64,000 nucleotides of DNA from Pseudomonadota bacterium (GTDB lineage Bacteria > Pseudomonadota > Gammaproteobacteria > Burkholderiales > SG8-39). The position numbers and the translations under genes were made by a program. Below are positions 9,198-17,641 of the stretch, one piece after another (position 1 is the first letter of the stretch; each line of letters starts with the position of its first letter). Location: the NCBI GenBank assembly GCA_947455195.1, contig CANGMI010000007.1, forward strand, positions 148,875 through 212,874. The letters run 5' to 3'. The notes under the pieces were generated by a model that searched no databases, was not told the origin of the DNA, and saw nothing but the letters and a program-made list of their open reading frames with translations.

Positions 9198-9683
9198 GTG
9201 TCTGCCATGGGCGCCCCTCACAGCCGCTGTCAGCGCGTTCGCGCCCTTCTGGCCTTCGTCGCCATGATGGGCGCTGTGGTCGGTATCGCCCGCGCGGCTG
9301 ATTTCCGCTCGGTCGGTGAGGGCGGCGCGACGCTCTACGACGCCCCGTCAGCGAAGGCGCGCCCGCTCTTCGTGGCAAGCCGCGGATTGCCGGTCGAGGT
9401 CATTTCGACCGATGGCAGTTGGGTCAAGGTGCGTGACCCTGCAGGTGATCTGGCCTGGATCGATGGCAAGGCGCTCAGCCGGCGCCGTACGGTTCTCGCG
9501 CTTGTGCGTGTTCTCGATGTGCGCGAGCGCGCCGATGAGCAGTCGGCGGTGGTGTTGCAGGTCAGCGAGGGCGTTCTCCTCGATCTGGTCGAAGCCGCCG
9601 AGTCGCATCCCGGCTGGCTGCAGGTTCGTCATCGCGATGGTGCTGCCGGTTTCGTTCGGGTCGGACAGGTTTGGGGCGGCTAG
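9198..9683 (+). CDS. Exported SH3-domain protein
   Basis: 161 residues. A signal peptide (hydrophobic core about 16-31, cut after ARA) precedes two bacterial SH3-like repeats: about 35-95 and 96-158, the second containing VLDVRERADEQSAVV and GWLQVRHRDGAAGFV. Bacterial SH3 domains commonly bind cell-wall peptides. It begins 2 bp after secB with GTG 9198; ATG 9207 is an alternative. Its last 13 bases overlap the gpsA start, so the two are likely translationally coupled. Exact role unknown. Confidence 0.75.
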   Translation: MSAMGAPHSRCQRVRALLAFVAMMGAVVGIARAADFRSVGEGGATLYDAPSAKARPLFVASRGLPVEVISTDGSWVKVRDPAGDLAWIDGKALSRRRTVLALVRVLDVRERADEQSAVVLQVSEGVLLDLVEAAESHPGWLQVRHRDGAAGFVRVGQVWGG

Positions 9684-10666
9684 CCCTCATCGGTGCCGGC
9701 GCCTGGGGTACGGGGCTTGCCATCGCCTTCTCACGCGCTCACGCGGTGGGCCTCTGGGCGCGCAGCCCGGCGCAGCGGGCCGCCCTTGCGGCCACCCGCC
9801 GCAGTGCCTACCTGCCCGAGGTCGAGTTGCCGTCCGCCGTGCAGGTTGCCGAGGAACTGCCGACACTGATCGCCGAGGCCGACCTCGCCATTGTGGCGAC
9901 CCCGACTGCAGGGCTGCGCGAGGCCCTCGAATCGGTCCGGGCCGTGCGGCCCGATCTGCCAGTGCTCTGGGCCTGCAAGGGTCTCGAGCGCGAGGAAGCT
10001 CTCTTTCCACACGCCATCGCGGCCATGGTGATGGCGCCCGGCGTACCTCGCGGCGTGCTCTCGGGCCCGAGTTTTGCTCTTGAGGTGGCGCGCGGGCTGC
10101 CCACGGCGCTCACCCTGGCCTCGCACGACGAGGCCTTCGCCCGCCATTGGGCGCGGTCGTTGCACCAGCGCACCCTGAGGGTCTACTTCAGCACCGATCT
10201 GGTCGGCGTTGAAGTCGGCGGTGCGGTCAAGAACGTGCTCGCCATTGCCACCGGCATCTGCGATGCGCTGGCGTTGGGCAACAACGCACGCGCTGCGCTC
10301 ATCACACGGGGTCTTGCCGAGATGACTCGCCTTGCGCTTGCGCTCGGGGGCGATGCCCAGACCTGCATGGGCCTTGCCGGTGCAGGCGATCTCATCCTCA
10401 CCTGTACCGGTGATCTTTCCCGCAATCGCCGCGTCGGGCTTGCACTCGGTGCCGGGCAGTCACTGGCCGATATCCTTGCTTCGCTCGGTCATGTCGCCGA
10501 AGGCGTGTCGGCCGCGCGCAGCGTCGAGCGGATCGCGCGATTGCATCAGGTCGACATGCCGATTACCTCAGCGGTCTGCCGTGTGCTCGATGGCAGCGTC
10601 TCCGCTGCAGCGGCTGCCCGGCAACTGCTCGAGCGCGACCCGCGCGGCGAGAGTTCGCCAGACTAG
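9671..10666 (+). CDS. gpsA: Glycerol-3-phosphate dehydrogenase [NAD(P)+]
   Basis: 331 residues. The N-terminal Rossmann motif LIGAGAWGTGLA is followed by CKG and GPSFALEVARGLPTA, then the catalytic Lys in VGGAVKNVLAIATG and the C-terminal LAGAGDLILTCTGDLSRNR signature. It makes sn-glycerol 3-phosphate for phospholipids. The start is a TTG at 9671 inside the end of the SH3 gene: no ATG or GTG is in frame before the dinucleotide motif. Ribosome spacing is poor, so translation probably relies on coupling to the upstream gene. Confidence 0.95.
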   Translation: MGRLALIGAGAWGTGLAIAFSRAHAVGLWARSPAQRAALAATRRSAYLPEVELPSAVQVAEELPTLIAEADLAIVATPTAGLREALESVRAVRPDLPVLWACKGLEREEALFPHAIAAMVMAPGVPRGVLSGPSFALEVARGLPTALTLASHDEAFARHWARSLHQRTLRVYFSTDLVGVEVGGAVKNVLAIATGICDALALGNNARAALITRGLAEMTRLALALGGDAQTCMGLAGAGDLILTCTGDLSRNRRVGLALGAGQSLADILASLGHVAEGVSAARSVERIARLHQVDMPITSAVCRVLDGSVSAAAAARQLLERDPRGESSPD

Positions 10667-10722
10667 GCCGGGCCGGGGGGCCGGTGTCGCAGAACGCCTC
10701 CTCGGGCAGGCCGGCCATGGTC

Positions 10723-11187
10723 TCAGTGCCCACCCGCAAAGTCGATCTGTCGCCACGCCTCATAGACCACGACGGCCACGGCATTGGACAGGTTGATGCT
10801 GCGATTGTCCGGGCGCATCGGAATCCGCAGGCAGGAGGCCGGATCGAATTCGTCGAGGATTTCCTGGGGCAGTCCGCGCGACTCGGGTCCGAACAGGAAG
10901 GCGTCGCCGGGCCTGAAGGCGACATCGGCATGCCGACGCGTGCCGCGGGTTGTCATCGCGAATACCCGTTGGGAGGCGAGCGCCGCGCGGGCGCTGGGCC
11001 AGTCAGGATGGACCCGGATATCGGCCAACCGGATGTAGTCGAGCCCGGCACGGGCCAGCGTGCGATCGTTCAGGGTATAGCCCAGAGGCTCGATCAGGTG
11101 CAGGCGCGCGCCGGTATTGGCCGTCATGCGGATCACGTTGCCGCTGTTGGGCGGAATCTCGGGCTGGTAGAGGACGACATCGAACAC
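10723..11187 (-). CDS. trmL: tRNA (cytidine/uridine(34)-2'-O)-methyltransferase
   Basis: 154 residues, SPOUT class. It methylates the wobble ribose of certain leucine tRNAs. The start MFDVVLYQPEIPPNSGN (GTG read as Met) matches the usual N-terminus, and the knot motifs FLFGPESRGLP and IPMRPDNRSINLSNAVAVVVYE are intact. GTG 11187 is chosen over upstream ATGs because AGGAGG (11198-11203) lies 10 nt before it and the protein then has family length. It follows comF on the same strand. Confidence 0.95.
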   Translation of the reverse strand: MFDVVLYQPEIPPNSGNVIRMTANTGARLHLIEPLGYTLNDRTLARAGLDYIRLADIRVHPDWPSARAALASQRVFAMTTRGTRRHADVAFRPGDAFLFGPESRGLPQEILDEFDPASCLRIPMRPDNRSINLSNAVAVVVYEAWRQIDFAGGH

Positions 11188-11197
11188 GGTGGGCACA

Positions 11198-11203
11198 CCT
11201 CCT
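11198..11203 (-). promoter_or_regulatory. Strong ribosome site deciding the GTG start of trmL
   Basis: Reads AGGAGG on the minus strand, 10 nt before GTG 11187. It favours this start over the in-frame ATGs upstream. Confidence 0.7.
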
Positions 11204-11228
11204 GGGATGGCGCCGGAGGAGCCGGCGC

Positions 11229-11984
11229 TCATCCGCTCTGCGCAATGGGTTCGCCGGGCCGCTCCGCGCGGGCCACGACCCAATTCTCCACCGATACGGC
11301 GCCGGCGTGTTTCAGTGCAAGGGCGATTTCAGCGAGCGTTGCGCCGGTGGTCATCACGTCATCGACCACGGCAACATGACGGCCGTGCAGTGCCTCGGTC
11401 ACGATGAAGGCGTCGTGCAGATTGGCCTGACGTTGCCGTGCTGCAAGGCCTGTCTGTGCGGGGGTGTCGCGTACCTTGCGCAGGAGGTCGGTGCGGTATC
11501 GAGGCCGATCCGGCAGGCGCAGGCGGCGTGCGATTTCGTGCGTCTGGTTGTAGCCGCGTTGTCGCAGTCGCTCGGCCGAGATCGGAACGGCGAGCACGAG
11601 ATCGGGCGCTGCCACGGGCCTGCGGTCGACCGCCCCGATTGCGCGCTCCAGTTGCAGGGCCAGATAGCCTGCCAGTGCAAGGCGCCCGTTGAACTTGAGA
11701 TCGCGCATCAGCCGATCGACCGGCGTCCGGTAGCGATACACCGCGATGGTCCGGTCGTAGGGTGGGTGAGACTGGACGCAGGACGGGCACGCCGTGGTCG
11801 CTGCTGCGGGTAATGAGCACACCGGACAAGGTCTCAGCGGGCGTGGCAGCGTTTCCTCGCAGGCATCGCAAAGGGCGTGCTCCGGGGTGCCCTTCTTGCA
11901 GAGCAGGCACGGGCTGCCAGCCAGTCGCCGCGCATGCTGGCAAAGCCGCGCGAGGGCGGTGCTAAACTCGTTTGCCCACATCAC
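11229..11984 (-). CDS. comF: ComF family phosphoribosyltransferase-like protein
   Basis: About 250 residues. An N-terminal double zinc-finger region has CLLC, CDAC, CPVC and CPSC pairs. The C-terminal half is a PRTase fold with the PRPP loop VAVVDDVMTTGAT and the ComF signature RGYNQTHEIAR. ComF proteins are needed for DNA uptake in some naturally competent bacteria, and their reaction is not established. The start is either GTG 11984 or ATG 11981, both close to GGAG. It is upstream of trmL and divergent from the amidase gene. Confidence 0.88.
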   Translation of the reverse strand: MMWANEFSTALARLCQHARRLAGSPCLLCKKGTPEHALCDACEETLPRPLRPCPVCSLPAAATTACPSCVQSHPPYDRTIAVYRYRTPVDRLMRDLKFNGRLALAGYLALQLERAIGAVDRRPVAAPDLVLAVPISAERLRQRGYNQTHEIARRLRLPDRPRYRTDLLRKVRDTPAQTGLAARQRQANLHDAFIVTEALHGRHVAVVDDVMTTGATLAEIALALKHAGAVSVENWVVARAERPGEPIAQSG

Positions 11985-12100
11985 TCCAAGGCTCTCATCA
12001 AAGGGCAGTCCTCAGGCAACTCCTGCGCTCGGCGCGATGAAGGGTGTTCGTGCTCCGGCACATCCCGCGCGACCGGCGCCTTCAAACGGCACACGATTCC

Positions 12101-13489
12101 ATGATCAGCACGGTAATGCAGGTTGCTCGTCGTCTGGCGAGCGGAGAAGTCACCAGCCAGACGCTGGTGGAAGAAGCACTCGAGCGAGCGCTCGATCCGG
12201 CCGGAGAGGGCGCCCGGGTGTTCATGGCGCTCCATGCTGACGCCGCGCGCAGCTTTGCCCGAGCGAGCGATGCCGCGCGCGCGCACGGCGTGGTGTCCTC
12301 GCCCCTGGCTGGCGTGCCTGTCTCGGTCAAGGACCTCTTCGATGTGGCGGGCGATGTGACCCGCGCCGGTTCGAAGGTGCTGGCCGATGCCCCTCCCGCA
12401 GGGGCTGATGCCGTGATCGTGGCGCGACTGCGCGCTGCCGGTGCCATCATCATGGGTCGTACCGGCATGACCGAGTTCGCCTATTCGGGCATCGGTTACA
12501 ACCCGCATTACGGCACGCCGCGCAATCCCTGGGAGCGCGATGTCGAATTTGCCCACGGCGAGCACCGGGCGCGGGGTCGCATTCCCGGTGGGTCGTCGTC
12601 GGGTGCCGCGGTCTCGGTGACCGATGGCATGGCGGTGGCTGGCATTGGTACTGACACCGGCGGGTCGGTTCGCATTCCGGCATCCCTGTGCGGGCTCACC
12701 GGCTTCAAGCCCACCGCGCGTCGTGTGTCGCGCGAGGGTGTCTATCCGCTCTCGGGCACGCTCGACTCCATCGGGCCGCTTGCAGCGAGCGTGCAGTGCT
12801 GTGCCATCGTCGATGCCATCATGGCTGGCGAGCCCGTGCGGCCTCTGGTTCCGCTGAGCGTGCGCGGCATGCGCCTGGGCGTGGTCACCGATCTGCTCAC
12901 CGACAACCTCGATGAGGCGACGACAAACGCCTTCGAGCGGGCGCTCTCGGCGCTGTCGGCGGCCGGTGCGCAGGTCGACCGGGTGTCCTTCGAGGAATTG
13001 CGCCGGCTGCCCCAGATCAATCGTCACGGCGGATTCTCGGGTGCCGAGGCGCTCGCCTTGCATCGGGCGCGTCTGGCGACCGATGCCGAGCGATACGACG
13101 CGCGGGTCGCTCGTCGCATCCTCGCGGCGGGTGCAATGAATGCGGCCGATTATGTCGACATGCTGGCCGAGCGGGTCGCGATGATTGCGCGCTTCGAGGC
13201 CGTGGCCTCCGGGTTTGATGCACTGCTCTCGCCTACCGTGGCGCGCGTAGCGCCGCCCATCGCCGAGATCGAGCACGACGATCAGGCTTTCCTTGCCGCG
13301 AACGGACTCATTCTTCGCAACACGGCGGCGTTCAATTTCCTCGATGCCTGCGCCTTGAGCCTGCCCTGCCACCGCGCCGCGGAGGCTCCGGTGGGCCTCA
13401 TGCTGGCTGCGCCAGCCCTGTCGGACGCGCGGCTCCTGCGGGTGGGTGCCGGTATCGAGGCGGCACTGGCCGGGGTACGCGCGGCTTGA
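12101..13489 (+). CDS. Amidase (amidase signature family)
   Basis: 462 residues. The Ser-cisSer-Lys triad is present: Lys77 in SVKDLFDV, cis-Ser near 166 in GGSSSGAAV and nucleophile Ser189 in GTDTGGSVRIPAS. This supports hydrolysis of a carboxamide or an amidotransferase-like reaction, but the substrate is not predictable. No GatC or GatB partner is nearby, so it is not the tRNA-dependent amidotransferase. It is translationally coupled to the next gene (TTGA overlap) and divergent from comF. An insertion around 148-160 (DVEFAHGEHRARGR) lengthens the loop before the GGSSSG motif. Confidence 0.88.
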   Translation: MISTVMQVARRLASGEVTSQTLVEEALERALDPAGEGARVFMALHADAARSFARASDAARAHGVVSSPLAGVPVSVKDLFDVAGDVTRAGSKVLADAPPAGADAVIVARLRAAGAIIMGRTGMTEFAYSGIGYNPHYGTPRNPWERDVEFAHGEHRARGRIPGGSSSGAAVSVTDGMAVAGIGTDTGGSVRIPASLCGLTGFKPTARRVSREGVYPLSGTLDSIGPLAASVQCCAIVDAIMAGEPVRPLVPLSVRGMRLGVVTDLLTDNLDEATTNAFERALSALSAAGAQVDRVSFEELRRLPQINRHGGFSGAEALALHRARLATDAERYDARVARRILAAGAMNAADYVDMLAERVAMIARFEAVASGFDALLSPTVARVAPPIAEIEHDDQAFLAANGLILRNTAAFNFLDACALSLPCHRAAEAPVGLMLAAPALSDARLLRVGAGIEAALAGVRAA

Positions 13490-14457
13490 GCGGGGCCGAT
13501 CCGGCATCGAGCGTGCCGGTGGCAATCGACATCAAGGGGGCGCAGAGACGGCACTTGCGTCCTCAGCCTGCGGGGCTCGACGTGCTGGGGCGCGAGGTCG
13601 CCGCCCGCATGGATGCGCGGCTTGATTACATGCGCATCGACCCTGCGCTGGTGCTCGATGCTGGCAGCGGTCGCGGTGATGATCTGCCTCGGCTCGCGGC
13701 CCGCTACGAGCGCGCGCTTGTGGTCGGCCTTGACGCGAGTCCGGTCGTTTCGGCTTTGTCGACCTCGGCGCGCCGAGGTTTCCTCGAGCAATTGCGCCGG
13801 TGGCGCCCAGCCGCCGTGCGTGGTGCGCCCGGCATGGCACCTGGTGTTGTCCGGGTTCAGGGCGACTTCAATCGGCTGCCCCTGGGCGATGCCAGCGTCG
13901 ATCTGGTCTGGGCCAATCTGGCCCTCCCGTGGTCGGGCGATCCGGTGCAGACCTTCTTGCAATGGCACCGGGTGCTGAAGCCCGGGGGGCTCCTCATGTT
14001 CTCGACGTGGGGGCCTGACACGCTGCGCGAATTGCGTGCAGCGTTCGAGTCGGCAGGCGAGTCGCGCCGCGTACATCCCTTCGTCGACATGCACGACCTG
14101 GGTGACATGATGGTCGGCGCCGGACTGGCTGATCCGGTGATGGACATGGAGCGGATCAGCCTGACCTACCGGGATGTGGCCGGGCTGGTCGCCGATCTGC
14201 GGGCGGGGCGGCACACCAACGCACGACTCGATCGGCCACGCGGCCTGCTCACCCCGCGCCGGTGGCGCCAGGTGAGGGCGACGCTCGAGGTGGCGCGCGA
14301 AGCCGTGCCGGTTGGTGATGGTGTCGAGGACAGGCTCTCGTTCACCTTCGAACTGGTGCAGGGCCATGCATGGAAGGCTGCGCCCAAGGTCGCGGCCGAT
14401 GGTCGTTCGATCATCCGGTTCATGTCATCGCGGCCGGGTGCCGGCGAGGCTCGTTGA
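13486..14457 (+). CDS. BioC-like SAM-dependent methyltransferase
   Basis: 323 residues. Class I methyltransferase with SAM motif VLDAGSGRGDDLP (about 56-68), the acidic VVGLDAS strand, and WANLALPWSGDP plus HRVLKPGGLLMFSTWGPD typical of BioC-like proteins near comF. BioC methylates malonyl-ACP to start biotin synthesis. No other bio gene is in the window, so that role is inferred. A Pro/Arg-rich insert lies about 93-120. The TTG at 13486 overlaps the amidase stop; GTG 13513 is an alternative start. Confidence 0.8.
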   Translation: MSGADPASSVPVAIDIKGAQRRHLRPQPAGLDVLGREVAARMDARLDYMRIDPALVLDAGSGRGDDLPRLAARYERALVVGLDASPVVSALSTSARRGFLEQLRRWRPAAVRGAPGMAPGVVRVQGDFNRLPLGDASVDLVWANLALPWSGDPVQTFLQWHRVLKPGGLLMFSTWGPDTLRELRAAFESAGESRRVHPFVDMHDLGDMMVGAGLADPVMDMERISLTYRDVAGLVADLRAGRHTNARLDRPRGLLTPRRWRQVRATLEVAREAVPVGDGVEDRLSFTFELVQGHAWKAAPKVAADGRSIIRFMSSRPGAGEAR

Positions 14458-14487
14458 GGGGCCATGGCGAGGGTCGTGGCACGTCGT

Positions 14488-14506
14488 AATGCGACTCATT
14501 CTCGCT
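14488..14506 (+). promoter_or_regulatory. Weak Fur-like dyad in cox leader
   Basis: AATGCGACTCATTCTCGCT matches 14 of 19 positions of the common Fur palindrome, and GCGA/TCGC half sites flank its centre. It lies about 180 bp before coxB in the 228-bp gap after the methyltransferase, which otherwise holds nothing I can name. It may be chance. Confidence 0.25.
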
Positions 14507-14685
14507 ATGACGAAAGGCCTGTGAGGAGGCGCTTCAGCCTTGCCCTGACGAGCCCTGCCGTGATAGCCTCGCAGCGCACAAAAAGACCAGTCACGCGCGC
14601 GTCGTTTCATCGCACCGAACCCTGCCCACGGGTGCGCACGGGTGGTTGAAATGCGTCGTCTGTTGCAAACCTGAACGGAGCTTCG

Positions 14686-15825
14686 ATGAAACACCTCTCC
14701 AGATCGCTCTTCGGTGGCGCGGTTGCGCTCATGTCGAGTGTTGCGCTGGCCGAACCGGCGAAGTACATCTTCCAGCCGCCCGTTACCTCCGTCGCGCGTG
14801 ACATCTTCGACCTGCATACCTCGATGATGTGGATCATCACGTTCATCTTCGTGGCGGTCTTCGGGGTGATGTTCTATTCGATCTGGAAGCACCGCAAGTC
14901 GGTGGGCGCGAAGCCGGCGCAATTCCACGAGAGCACCACGGTCGAGATTGCCTGGACCGTCATTCCGGTGATCATCCTCGTCGCGATGGCCTTCCCGGCC
15001 ACTCGCGTCGTGCTCGAGTACAAGGACACCTCCAATCCTGACCTCACCGTGAAGGCCACGGGCTACCAGTGGAAGTGGGGCTACGATTACATCAAGGGCG
15101 AAGGCGAGGGCATCAGCATGCTCTCGACGCTGACCACCCCGCGCGATCAGATCGAGGGGGATGCACCCAAGGGCGAGAACTACCTGCGCGAAGTCGACAA
15201 CATGCTCACCGTTCCGGTGGGCAAGAAGGTGCGCATTCTGACGACGGCCAACGACGTCATCCACTCGTTCTGGGTTCCCGAGTTCGGTGTCAAGCAGGAT
15301 GCGATTCCCGGATTCGTGCGCGACACCTGGTTCCGCGCCGAGAAGGAAGGCATCTATCGCGGTCAGTGCGTGGAATTGTGTGGCAAGGATCACGGCTTCA
15401 TGCCGATCGTCGTGAACGTGCTCTCGGCCGAGAAGTACACCGCCTGGGTGGCGTCGCAGAAAGCGGCGGCGGCGGGGGTTGCCGATGAAGCAGCGCGCGA
15501 GTGGACCAAGGCCGAATTGATGGCGCGTGGCGAGAAGGCTTACGGGGCGGTTTGCGCGGCCTGCCACCAGCCGACGGGGCAGGGCCTTGCCAACGCCTTC
15601 CCGACGCTGGTCGGTTCGAAGGTCGTTGCCGGTCCGGCGATTGATCAGATCAAGCTGGTGCTGGCCGGCCGCAAGGGGGTCTTCATGCCCACCTCGCAGA
15701 TGCCGGCGCAGGCGATGCTCCCCGACGCCGACATCGCAGCGGTGATCACCTACACCCGCAATTCGTGGGGCAATCGCTCGGACGAGTCGATCGTACAGCC
15801 CTCGGCGGTCAAGGCCGCCCGCTAA
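14686..15825 (+). CDS. coxB: Cytochrome c oxidase subunit II with fused cytochrome c domain
   Basis: 379 residues. A signal peptide and two transmembrane helices (about 45-66 and 88-108) are followed by the CuA cupredoxin domain with ligands His193, Cys228, Cys232, His236 and Met239. A C-terminal cytochrome c domain has CAACH at 290-294 and a later Met ligand region. This caa3-like layout passes electrons from soluble cytochrome c to CuA. The gene heads the oxidase cluster. GGAG 6 nt upstream supports the start. Confidence 0.96.
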   Translation: MKHLSRSLFGGAVALMSSVALAEPAKYIFQPPVTSVARDIFDLHTSMMWIITFIFVAVFGVMFYSIWKHRKSVGAKPAQFHESTTVEIAWTVIPVIILVAMAFPATRVVLEYKDTSNPDLTVKATGYQWKWGYDYIKGEGEGISMLSTLTTPRDQIEGDAPKGENYLREVDNMLTVPVGKKVRILTTANDVIHSFWVPEFGVKQDAIPGFVRDTWFRAEKEGIYRGQCVELCGKDHGFMPIVVNVLSAEKYTAWVASQKAAAAGVADEAAREWTKAELMARGEKAYGAVCAACHQPTGQGLANAFPTLVGSKVVAGPAIDQIKLVLAGRKGVFMPTSQMPAQAMLPDADIAAVITYTRNSWGNRSDESIVQPSAVKAAR

Positions 15826-15855
15826 GTCACCCATCCATCCAGGAGGCTTCAAGCC

Positions 15856-17469
15856 ATGTCACAAACGACGGCAGCTGCGGTGGGTCATGCCCACGATCAC
15901 GCCCACGATCATGGCGATCACGGGCACGGGCATCATCCCACCGGCTTCATGCGCTGGCTCACCACCACCAATCACAAGGACATCGGCTCGATGTACCTGT
16001 GGTTCAGCTTCACGATGTTCCTCATGGGCGGTGTACTCGCCCTGGGCATTCGGGCTGAACTGTTCAAGCCCGGCCTGCAGCTGTGGCACCCGGAGTTCTT
16101 CAACCAGCTCACCACGATGCATGGCGTGATCATGGTGTTCGGGGCGATCATGCCGGCCTTCGTCGGCTTCGCCAACTGGCTGGTGCCGATGCAGATCGGT
16201 GCGCCCGACATGGCCTTTGCACGGATGAACAACTGGAGCTTCTGGCTCCTGCCGCCGGCGGCGCTGCTGCTCGTGATCTCGTTCTTCGTGCCGGGTGGTG
16301 CGGCGGCCGGTGGGTGGACGCTGTATGCGCCGCTCACCTCGCAGATGGGCCCGGGCATGGACCTCGCGATCTTCGCCCTGCACATTCTCGGCGCCTCGTC
16401 GATCATGGGTTCGATCAACATCGTGGTTACCATCCTCAACATGCGCGCGCCCGGCATGACGCTGATGAAGATGCCGATGTTCGTCTGGACCTGGCTGATC
16501 ACCGCCTACCTGCTCATCGCCGTGATGCCGGTGCTTGCCGGCGCGATCACCATGACGCTGACCGATCGGCACTTCGGCACCTCGTTCTTCAACGCGGCGG
16601 GTGGTGGTGATCCGGTGATGTACCAGCACGTGTTCTGGTTCTTCGGTCACCCCGAGGTCTACATCATGATCCTGCCGGCCTTCGGCATCGTCTCGCATGT
16701 GATCCCGGCGTTTGCACGCAAGCCGCTGTTTGGCTATTCCTCGATGGTGTATGCCACTTCGTCGATCGCGATCCTCTCGTTCATCGTCTGGGCTCACCAC
16801 ATGTTCGTGGTGGGCATGCCGGCCGCCGGCGTGCTGTTCTTCATGTATGCCACGGTCCTGATTGCCGTCCCGACCGGGGTCAAGGTGTTCAACTGGCTTG
16901 CCACGATGTGGCGTGGTTCGATGACCTTCGAGACGCCGATGCTGTTCGCCGTCGGATTCCTCTTCGTGTTCTCGATGGGGGGCTTTACCGGCCTCGTCTG
17001 CGCCATCGCACCGATCGACCTGCAGATCCAGGACACCTACTATGTGGTGGCGCACTTCCACTACGTGCTGGTGGCCGGCTCGCTCTTCGCCCTGTTCTCC
17101 GGTGCCTACTTCTGGCTGCCCAAGTGGACCGGTCACATGTACAGCGAGTCGCTGGGCAAGCTGCACTTCTGGCTCTCGCTCATCTTCTTCAACATCACTT
17201 TCTTTCCGATGCACTTCCTCGGGCTGGCCGGTATGCCGCGCCGCATTCCCGACTACGCCACGCAGTTTGCCGACTTCAACATGATTGCCTCGATCGGCGC
17301 GTTCGGTTTCGGCCTCTCGCAACTGGTCTTCCTCGTGGCCGTGCTCAAGTGCGTCCGTGGTGGCGAGAAGGCGACGGCACAGGTCTGGGAAGGCGCCGAA
17401 GGGCTCGAGTGGACACTGCCGAGCCCTGCGCCCTACCACAGCTTCGAAGTGCCGCCGCAGGTCAAGTGA
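15856..17469 (+). CDS. coxA: Cytochrome c oxidase subunit I
   Basis: 537 residues, twelve helices expected. Haem-copper motifs are visible: the low-spin haem His in NQLTTMHGVIM, the HPEVYIMILPAFG segment with the Tyr-His cross-link, the CuB pair in WAHHMF, and HFHYVLVAG for haems a and a3. It reduces O2 to water and pumps protons. The N-terminus carries nine histidines between residues 11 and 27, an extension that could bind metal. It starts 31 bp after coxB with AGGAGG upstream. Confidence 0.97.
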   Translation: MSQTTAAAVGHAHDHAHDHGDHGHGHHPTGFMRWLTTTNHKDIGSMYLWFSFTMFLMGGVLALGIRAELFKPGLQLWHPEFFNQLTTMHGVIMVFGAIMPAFVGFANWLVPMQIGAPDMAFARMNNWSFWLLPPAALLLVISFFVPGGAAAGGWTLYAPLTSQMGPGMDLAIFALHILGASSIMGSINIVVTILNMRAPGMTLMKMPMFVWTWLITAYLLIAVMPVLAGAITMTLTDRHFGTSFFNAAGGGDPVMYQHVFWFFGHPEVYIMILPAFGIVSHVIPAFARKPLFGYSSMVYATSSIAILSFIVWAHHMFVVGMPAAGVLFFMYATVLIAVPTGVKVFNWLATMWRGSMTFETPMLFAVGFLFVFSMGGFTGLVCAIAPIDLQIQDTYYVVAHFHYVLVAGSLFALFSGAYFWLPKWTGHMYSESLGKLHFWLSLIFFNITFFPMHFLGLAGMPRRIPDYATQFADFNMIASIGAFGFGLSQLVFLVAVLKCVRGGEKATAQVWEGAEGLEWTLPSPAPYHSFEVPPQVK

Positions 17470-17500
17470 GCGGCGTGACCACGGCTACCGGATCGAGACC

Positions 17501-17641
17501 ATGAACACCACCGACACCCCAGGTTCGCAGGCGCGGGCGCAGGATCTCCGGGCGGCCAATCGCCGCACCGCGTGGGTCCTGCTGTCGGTGGCCGCCGTGT
17601 TCTTCCTCGGCATCGTGTCGAAGTACTGGCTGCTCGGGTGA
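17501..17641 (+). CDS. Cytochrome oxidase small assembly protein
   Basis: 46 residues: a short polar N-terminus (about 1-22) then one transmembrane helix (about 23-42). Genes of this size and shape sit between coxA and ctaG in Burkholderiales and are annotated as a small oxidase assembly protein; the mechanism is unknown. Its stop overlaps the GTG of ctaG. The call rests on position, length and topology. Confidence 0.75.
   Translation: MNTTDTPGSQARAQDLRAANRRTAWVLLSVAAVFFLGIVSKYWLLG

Noticed and set aside
10667..10722. GC-rich inverted repeat between gpsA and trmL as a terminator
   Set aside because: The G/C runs allow many pairings, no T-run follows, and a specific hairpin could not be defended.
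11981..13525. Long antisense frame across the amidase gene
   Set aside because: Codon bias artefact of GC-rich DNA; the amidase catalytic residues lie on the other strand.
15859..17439. Long open frame antisense to coxA (about 526 codons)
   Set aside because: It mirrors a GC-rich gene; the translation is His/Glu/Arg-rich without recognised domains, and coxA is certain.
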